Of a DNA stretch of 64,000 nt, positions 56,928 through 64,000 are shown piece after piece. Each line of letters starts with the position of its first letter. The first letter of the stretch is position 1. The notes under the pieces were generated by a model. The model saw nothing but the letters and a program-made list of their open reading frames with translations, ran no database searches and was not told where the DNA came from. A program made the position numbers and the translations under genes. The DNA is taken from contig NW_015971542.1 in NCBI RefSeq assembly GCF_000182565.1, positions 196,976 to 260,975 on the forward strand. Reading direction: 5' to 3'. Origin of the DNA: Spizellomyces punctatus DAOM BR117 (lineage: Eukaryota > Chytridiomycota > Chytridiomycetes > Spizellomycetales > Spizellomycetaceae).

Positions 56928-59900
56928 ATGAGTTCCACTACTTCTCCGACGTCTCCTATTCACGAATCCGCAATGACGCATACGGCAGAGGCTAAGCGGG
57001 TAGTAGACACTGGCACACAAACCGAAGTTGAATTGGAAGACGCAGAATCCCAAGCAACGCTGAGTATTACAATACCGCATTCTCAATTATCCTTTTTCCA
57101 CATTGAAGAAGCTGGTAAAGGGAGGAAAGAAAAGAAGCGGATGTCTGCAATAATAGTGTCATCGAGCGGGACAGATGGAACTGTCACGGACGACGTTTCA
57201 GTACTGTCTATCAGCCTGTCCAGCCGCTATTCGGTCAGCTCGGTCAAATCCATAAAGTCGCCTGACAAACCTTTTGCTGCCAAGAACAGCATTATCATAA
57301 GTGGTGCCGAGCAGATGCAAGACAAGTCTATCGCTATTGACCTGCTTCCTTCATCAAAGCTCACCGCCGTTACCGCGCCGTCCTCCTTACCCACGCGGAC
57401 AAAGGACTCTGAGCTCTTCCCAATTCCGGCTTACGAAGAAGTTGCTAATAATGCGAGTCCTGGTGCCGAGGAGAAAGCTCCCAGTTCAGTGATTGCAAAC
57501 GATGTATCGATGGTGACCCGGCAGCCTAGCACAGCAACATTGAATGATTCCAATTATCAGCCAGAATCTCAAATGAACAGTTCTTCCGTTCGCCAGTCCA
57601 TTACCGCTCTGCCCAAGCTACCACCTTTGAATGTATGTGCGATAGCTTCTCCTCTTCTTGCGTGTACTAAAGCTGGCTATATTTAAGGTTCATGAGATAA
57701 TAGTTCATCCTGAAGCAGCCAGTATGCTCCGAACACTCTCTTTACAGTGGCCCGTTCTTAAATGTGGCCTTCTTCTTCGAAAAGAGGTGCTTGCATCATC
57801 TTCGGCATCGATGCACCTTCGAAGTTTGGATCGACCATCAGCTGTCAGAATGGTGGGCCGCTCCTTGGGGACGCTTTTGAAAGGGAAGCGCAGAACCAGA
57901 GGGCCTGGCGACTACGTCGAATCGAGACCCGCTTACTCTACAGAAGATGACGAATGGAATTTGTTTTACGCCGAAGTTAGGGGGCGGTATTTGATGTTCT
58001 ACGTGTTGCAGGAGCCTCCCCGACAAAATTCGTCGCCAGTGAATCCTGGAACAGGAGCTCCCCCCCTGCCTGCGAAATCGGCTGTTCCGGCAAAAGGGCC
58101 ATCTCAGGTGACCGCAGCTGGGCGCGATGGACTTCTGCATAAACCTTTTACGAAGGTATATTCTTGTTTAAAATGGGATGGCGAAACAGAGATTCTCATA
58201 TTTCTTCACGGTACCCGCGCAGCTTTTTAATACGTTGGGGAAGAAAGCAAGATCAGATCCTGCGAGAAAGTCATCCGCTGACTTGGCTGCGAAGCTCTTC
58301 CGCAACGAGAGGTCATCTGTGGATGATGTGCGACGACCATCCAATGAACAGCAGAGGACCATTCTGGCAAATCTCACACCCGATGCTCTCAAGGACGCAC
58401 CGGTAACTATGCAAATTTGGTTATTAGCTTGATGACCTGTAACTCATTTTATACTTTATTAGCGTACTCTAGTTCACTATCTACCGCTTCACAAGGCTTT
58501 AGTGGAACCTGTGCCACAAGCAAGGACAGGGGCGATGACCTCACCGGGCAACTCGTCCTCTTTTGTCAGTACGAGTTCATGTCATGTGAATTCGCATCTT
58601 GTCCTTAGCACCACCCCGGTTGAACGGCATCACGAAGCGGGTCTGGCTGGCGCGAAATGCGATCAAGTTTTGCTGGATATCGTTCTGCACGAAGATATCC
58701 TACTAGATCACAATGAGCTCACTGTCTCTACCGTGAACTCCACGATGCGTGATACACACGCGCGTCGCCAAGAGATTCAGGAATGGATGACAGCCATCCG
58801 CACTGTCAGCGATTTTCAACCACCGTCGTATGACCCTGAAAGGGTATCATTGAGCCCATCGCTTGTTGAGAATGCTGAACCCGGAGATAAACGACCGGAG
58901 AGCATACACCATGAGAAACGAGCTGGTCCGCTACCTGTTCAGATGATTTTCAAAGAAAATAGCTCCATATCTAGTATAAAGAGCTCTGAAAGTGCACAAT
59001 CGTTAAAAGAAAACTCCGGGAATCAAAGATCACCGTCTGTTGAAGAGCTCCCGGAACCGCTTGACTCAGTGGCCCGGGACGAGCGCCAAAAGGGACCGTC
59101 AAGCCCCGCATCATTCCCTTCATCAGCCTTGCTGAATAGTCCGCTGCCACCTACACTGACGGACTCTCTACCCGCTGCCGAACCATTGATTCTAAACACT
59201 GTAGCTGCGGATGCGTCCGTTCGTGCCTCTCATCCAAGCGTTCCTGCGCCTGGTAACAAGTCGTTTGCAAAGTTGATCTCTAATAAGTGGAAGATGACGT
59301 TTGAAAAGGAGAAAGAACCCGCACGTGCAAAACCCGTAATTTCGGGCCCGACCAACTTCACAAAGCTTGAGGTATCGCCGGAAATGCTTGTAAAGAACGC
59401 CGCCGCTATCAGCGGGCCAATTTCGGGAAGCCCGCCATCCCGTTCTAAGCTGGATATGAAACCATTGTCGGTGGCTGGCGAAAAGGAGTTGGTCCCTTCG
59501 TCCGAACCATCAGTGAATGACTCCGATGCCAGGAGGAAAGATGATCGCCGAAAGGGTGAGAAGGCACCTCGAACCAACGTCCATAAAAAGAAAAGTCATA
59601 AGGGCGAGGAGAAAGATCCAGGGTCTAATGTGGTGGCCAGTAAGAAAGATCGCGAAAAGGAGAGAAAACGGGAAGGAAAAGACAAAAGCAAATTCCACAA
59701 GGCCTCTTCAAGCTCTTTTGTAATATCGGCCCCTATTGCGGTTACTGCAAGCGATTCGACTGGTGTACACCAGCAACAACCCCAGAAAATACATCCACCG
59801 GCTTCAGATCTGGATCAGCAGCCTAGCGTCTCCACGTCGAGACTATTCTTCCCTTTTTTCAACAAAAGCCTCTTTACTCCGAAGGAGAAGGAAAGCCTCG

Positions 59901-61738
59901 CTGCCATATCCCCTGCGGCAGACATCTTAAAGCGCACAGCTACTGTGTCTTCAAGGGCGTCAACAGTAAGACGGCGTGTTGGTAAGTCGCGGCCGCCGTC
60001 TTCTGGTACCATGGCTAGCGATCGCGGAACAATCGGGAGCGCAGTACGTGATGGGCAAGGGCGTGTGCCTCTGGAACTGAGGAAGTGCATTGCGTTGGTT
60101 GAAGATATTGGTATGATACGACCTATTTTGGCTTCTGAATGACTGATTGCTCATAACCATGCTAAACAGGAATGGAAACCGAAGGACTTTATCGGATATC
60201 TGGAAGCGCTGCCAGTGTTGAGCGGCTACGACGCCTATTGATGATTAACCCATCCAATGTGTATCTTCAAGCGCCGCCCACCACACTGCCGTTGTCTTCG
60301 CCTCTGTCTGCTATGGTGACGGCTGAGATTGTGGCCGCAGCTGAAAAGATACCCAGTCTACCGCACAGATCGTCAAGACTGTCACTTGCCGAAACCGTCT
60401 CCTCTGCGCGATCTAGCGTTGATTTCGGACCTTCTCTTTTTGAGATGCGTCGCGCGTCTCGAGCACGTCGGCTATCTACCTCTAGTATCCCTCCAGGCAT
60501 AGCTGGATTGTCTGGCCCATCGTTGTACGACAATGACATACACGTTGTGACTGGGGTGATCAAGGGCTTTTTGAGAGACGGCTTGGGATCCAAGAAGTTA
60601 CCAATCTGCACCTTTGATGCTTACGAAGATTTCATTTCGGCCACTCGTAAGTGAATCCATACTTCCCCTTCACCATAAGCACCTGTTGACTTTTGTGTAC
60701 TCTACAGAGATTGGCGACTGGCGATCCCGAATGATTGCCATACAAGACCTTGTCCATTCCCTCCCAGCTAACCATTTCGCGACTCTAAAGTTTATATGCG
60801 AGCATTTGAACCGCGTTGCTTCCAAATCCGAGAAGAATCGCATGTCTGTGCGTAACCTATCCATCATTTTTGGACCGACCCTGTTACGACCTCCACCTGC
60901 ACTTGACTCGATGGCGCGAATTATCGAAGACATGCCGTTTCAATGCACCGTTGTTGAGACTCTGATCGAACAGGTTGACTGGGTCTTTGGTCCAATTGAG
61001 TATGAAGAAGTGGAGGAAGTCGTGGAGTATGGTGATCTTGAGCATTTGCAAGACTTGGTGGTTGCAGATGATGAGGAGGATATTACGAGCAACATTGTGG
61101 TTGGTGGGACAGAGTCTAATCAGAATGATGTTGCTTCTGATTGTGGTGTAGTTGGGTCTGCGGATGGGTCAACTGTAGGGGTTGACAAGGAAATCCCGCA
61201 TACGGAAAATGAACCGACATCCCTACCAGAGGCCGCCGATCTACCTAATCAACAAGCAACGGACTTGCACCCGGAGGAGGGCGGGAATACCACTGGCCAC
61301 CCCGCGGTGCCTTCTGGAGGCCGACTTCGCCACACCAAATCCAAACTCGACCGTCGTCGTGGTCATATTCTTCCATCTATGTACCTCAACGACCTCTGCG
61401 AGAACATGCACGTTGATACATTGGGTTATTACCCAGTCAACACCACCAGCGTATCATCCGGTGTGGACCCTTCGCCTCGTCGAGGATCAGCATCGTCAAC
61501 CTCAACCCCTCTTCAGCGCTCACAGCACAGCCCGTCCTCCTCTTCTGCCTCAAGCACTCTTAATTTGCCTCCTCTTCCCGCGCCCTCTCAATCCGGCTCT
61601 GTTACGACTACCATACCACCACCGACCCCGACGTCCCTCATAAACACGACAAGAGTCTCTTCCTCATCTGGGGACCATGAGCCGCCGCGGTTGAGCTTGA
61701 ATTTGGATATTGAGGAACGGTCCTTCTTGGACATTTGA
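56928..61738 (+). CDS. large PH-RhoGAP protein
   Basis: Multi-exon gene of more than 1,300 residues. A Ser/Thr-rich N-terminus precedes a PH-like start (WPVLKCGLLLRKEV, NLFYAEVRGRYLMFYVL). A PH-like ending lies further on (VLLDIVLHEDILLDHNELTV, EIQEWMTAIRTV). A basic linker (KKKSHKGEEKD, KDREKERKREGKDKS) leads to the RhoGAP domain, with Arg finger in METEGLYRISGSAASVERL and the conserved NRMSVRNLSIIFGPTLLRPP. About 90 Ser-rich residues are inserted in the GAP domain between NPSNVYLQ and DIHVVTGVIKGFLRDG. The C-terminal tail is acidic, then Ser/Pro-rich. It should stimulate GTP hydrolysis by Rho-type GTPases at membranes. Splice sites were not all fixed. Confidence 0.88.
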
Positions 61739-62124
61739 TATGGTGTATAGTTATTGTTCTTTTGCTTGTCTTTTTTCCCTTTTCTGTATGTGTGCGTAGT
61801 CTAAGATAGTGGATATGGGACGAGTAGTTTACATGATTGTTTAGCAGGGCTCGTATCGTTTTCTTTTTTTTTCTTTACATGCTTTTTTTGTTGGAACGTT
61901 TTTCGTATAGGTTTGATATTGAATTTTCAGCATAGTATGTTCTGTAGCAGTTTGAAGTGAAGACGACATTTTTTTTCTGATAATAACATTGTATGGTTCC
62001 CAGTTAAATGAGAGATTGTTAATTCTGCAGGTCTACGACTGCACTGCGTCTCTTTTAGCAGTTAAGTACAAAAATGTAACAAGTAGGGGGGTACTAGGAT
62101 ATCTAAACGATTTCCGCGCCATCT
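61739..62124. other. convergent intergenic region, T-rich
   Basis: Space between the convergent RhoGAP and acyl-CoA synthetase 3' ends. T-runs at 61862-61874 and 61968-61978 may belong to 3' UTRs. No gene seen. Confidence 0.5.
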
Positions 62125-64000
62125 CTACAACTTTGCCTTGGGACCCAAGACTTCAGCAACATGCCTCCTCTGCACTTTGCCAGTCGCCGTCTTTGGTACA
62201 CTATCGACAATGTGAATTTTACGTGGAATTTTAAAGGTTGCCAAGCTCTTTTTGGCATGAGCCAGCAAGTCAGCTTCTTTCACTTTGCCCTTGTATTCAT
62301 CTTTGGGTACGATGGCTGCCTCGATTTCCTGGCCATAGATTTGTGAGGGAACGGGGAAGGCGACCGCTTCGCTTACGGCACGATGTTGAAGTAGGACCTA
62401 CGAGGTGAGATTTGAGCAAAAGGGGGTAAAAGCGACCGTATTGGAACAAGAAACGCACCTGGTCGATTTCAAGGGGACTAATCTTTTCCCCACCTCGATT
62501 AATCTGTTCCTTGATACGGCCGACAAGGAACAGGAATCCCATTTCATCAATGTACCCCAAATCGCCTGTACGGAACCATTTAGGAGCTGACGGTGACGTT
62601 GGGTCATCGAAAAAGGACTCTAGAGTAGCCTTCTCATTGTTGTGGTACCCTAATGAGAACTCATTTAGGAAAATTATAACCCCCAGATGATGATCGATGA
62701 GAAATGTCTCCTACCTTTAATCACGTTTGGACCCCTTACACAAACCTCTCCTGCCTGCCTTGTCTTCAAGGGCTTGCCTTCCGCGTCCATAATCTGCACC
62801 TCAACTCCACGGCCTTTACCCACAGAGCCCGGCTTCCGCATGCCAGGAGGCAGAAAATTCGCCGAGATCTGATGTGCACTTTCGGACATTGCGTAGGCCT
62901 ATCAGAGCAGTTTTGATTAGCGATGGTCTCTACAGGCTCGCAAAGCCAAATTCATCTACCTCAACAACAGGTGCTTTGAACGTCTTTTCAAGTTGGAAAA
63001 GCGTGGCGGGCGCTCTAATAAGCGGTACGGGTGAGAAATACAATACAACCATAAATAAGCTTTTTCAAAAACTCACAAGCTAGCACTGCAGCTCCGAATA
63101 AACCGAAGCTTGCCACTGCTTCCTTTATAGCTCTCTTTGACTTTGAGGAGCATCATTTGGTGAATGGTGGGCACAGCTGAATACCAAGTGGCCTATGTAG
63201 GGACACGCTGATTAGCAAAGACATCCGACTATTGTCATTGCATCTCCTGACATACGCCGTGTTCGATAAAATCTGGCCAGAAATGCGTCACAGAGAACTT
63301 TGGAGGGATGACCACAGTCCCACCAGAGTGGAAGGTTGAAAGTAGCACACCAATAAGACCGTGAACATGGAAGAGCGGCATCACGAGATACGAGACGTCA
63401 GATGCATTGAGTCCGAAAGTCTCCTCGACATTCCGCAAGGTGGCAAGAATATTCCCGTGCGAAAGAGGGACACCTACAAGAACGCTTCAGTATAATGTAT
63501 GGATTAAACGTATTTCCAATAAAACAACCTTTAGGCCTTCCTGTAGTTCCACTGGTGTGCAACATGAGCGCAATATCATCCGCTACCGGAGCGCCCCGTT
63601 CCTCCGGTTGCACGGCTGCCCCGATCGCGCCAGAGGCATCGGATGGCCTGACGTGAACAATGGGATCGATGACATTTACCCTCTTCTCCTTGTCAACCTT
63701 CTTCACTGGCTTGTCTCTTCGCAGCACACTTCCAACTTCCGCCCAGACCTCGTATATCGGAATGGCGCCGCCAAGACTCTCCACCGCCTTCTTGGTATTA
63801 GCAAGGATTTTTGCGTCCCCTTTGGGCACAACTACCGCTTTCGATCCCACGTCCTGAAGGTAGAATGCAATTTCTTCCGCGGTATAAGAAGGATTAAGTG
63901 GGTTGGCGATGGCACGCACTCCAGTGGTTGCGAAAAACACAGCCACGTATTCGAGCGAGTTTGGCAACAAGAACGTCAACACGTCCCGTGGACGCAGATG
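62125..64000 (-). CDS. PCS60: peroxisomal acyl-CoA synthetase (Pcs60/AAE3, oxalyl-CoA synthetase type), 5' end beyond window
   Basis: Minus-strand, multi-exon, running off the right edge, so the N-terminus is missing. ANL-superfamily motifs appear in order: [21 protein letters not shown]-loop [41 protein letters not shown]-like (LRFIRSCS), [34 protein letters not shown] and [16 protein letters not shown]. The C-terminal Lys lies in [11 protein letters not shown]. The protein ends GPKAKL, and AKL fits a PTS1 peroxisomal signal. Yeast Pcs60 and plant AAE3 activate oxalate to oxalyl-CoA; medium-chain acids are an alternative. Confidence 0.9.

Noticed and set aside
56607-57086. 159-codon minus-strand open frame
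   Set aside because: It overlaps the RhoGAP start region, has no domain, and the plus strand is strongly supported.

Overview
The window is nuclear DNA of a fungus, most likely a flagellated (chytrid-type) fungus. Protein-coding genes are close together on both strands, and most carry several short introns of about 50-90 bases. The products are typical fungal or eukaryotic ones: Snf4, Dot1, Pet117, Trm8, the USE1 and VAMP SNAREs, MPC2 and Med19. A CFAP97-domain protein, from a family tied to cilia and flagella, points to a zoosporic lineage and away from Dikarya. I saw no rRNA, no convincing tRNA, no CRISPR array and no intact transposon. Exon boundaries were read by eye. For many genes the summed exons give an exact multiple of three and a protein matching its family end to end.

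Layout. 0-3.9 kb: a secreted subtilisin, then about 2.5 kb of broken coding-like sequence. 3.9-24 kb: methylmalonate-semialdehyde dehydrogenase, a CIP2A-like armadillo/coiled-coil protein, a VAMP-type R-SNARE, a tail-anchored CS/Sel1-repeat protein, a GPI-type surface protein, tRNA m7G methyltransferase, a coiled-coil plus calponin-homology protein, the histone methyltransferase Dot1, the small TFIIH subunit Tfb5 and an AIF/FSP1-type oxidoreductase. 24.7-31 kb: USE1, Snf4, Pet117, BORCS6 and a DUF2231 membrane protein.

31-36.9 kb is different from the rest. It holds three copies of a promoter-like module with a conserved CTGTCCG/CGGACAG inverted repeat, a ~0.3 kb duplicated flank, an alternating 24/26-base minisatellite, 106-base tandem repeats, a 25-base inverted repeat and a small two-exon orphan gene with a TATA box. 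An rRNA methyltransferase (Bmt5-like) gene is embedded in it, and an RraA-like gene follows it. This is the main region for follow-up.

37-64 kb returns to ordinary genes: a pseudokinase, CFAP97, a steroid 5-alpha-reductase family enzyme, Med19, a mitochondrial carrier, an F-box/LRR protein, serine racemase, a mitochondrial J-protein, MPC2, PCID2/Thp1 of TREX-2, an HSL-type hydrolase, a PH-RhoGAP protein, and an acyl-CoA synthetase ending in a peroxisomal AKL signal and cut by the window edge.

The genes do not form an operon or cluster. Recurring themes are mitochondrial metabolism (MMSDH, MPC2, carrier, Pet117, J-protein), vesicle traffic (VAMP, USE1, BORCS6) and gene expression (Dot1, Tfb5, Med19, PCID2). 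Several pairs share short divergent promoters (Pet117/BORCS6, Med19/carrier, J-protein/MPC2).
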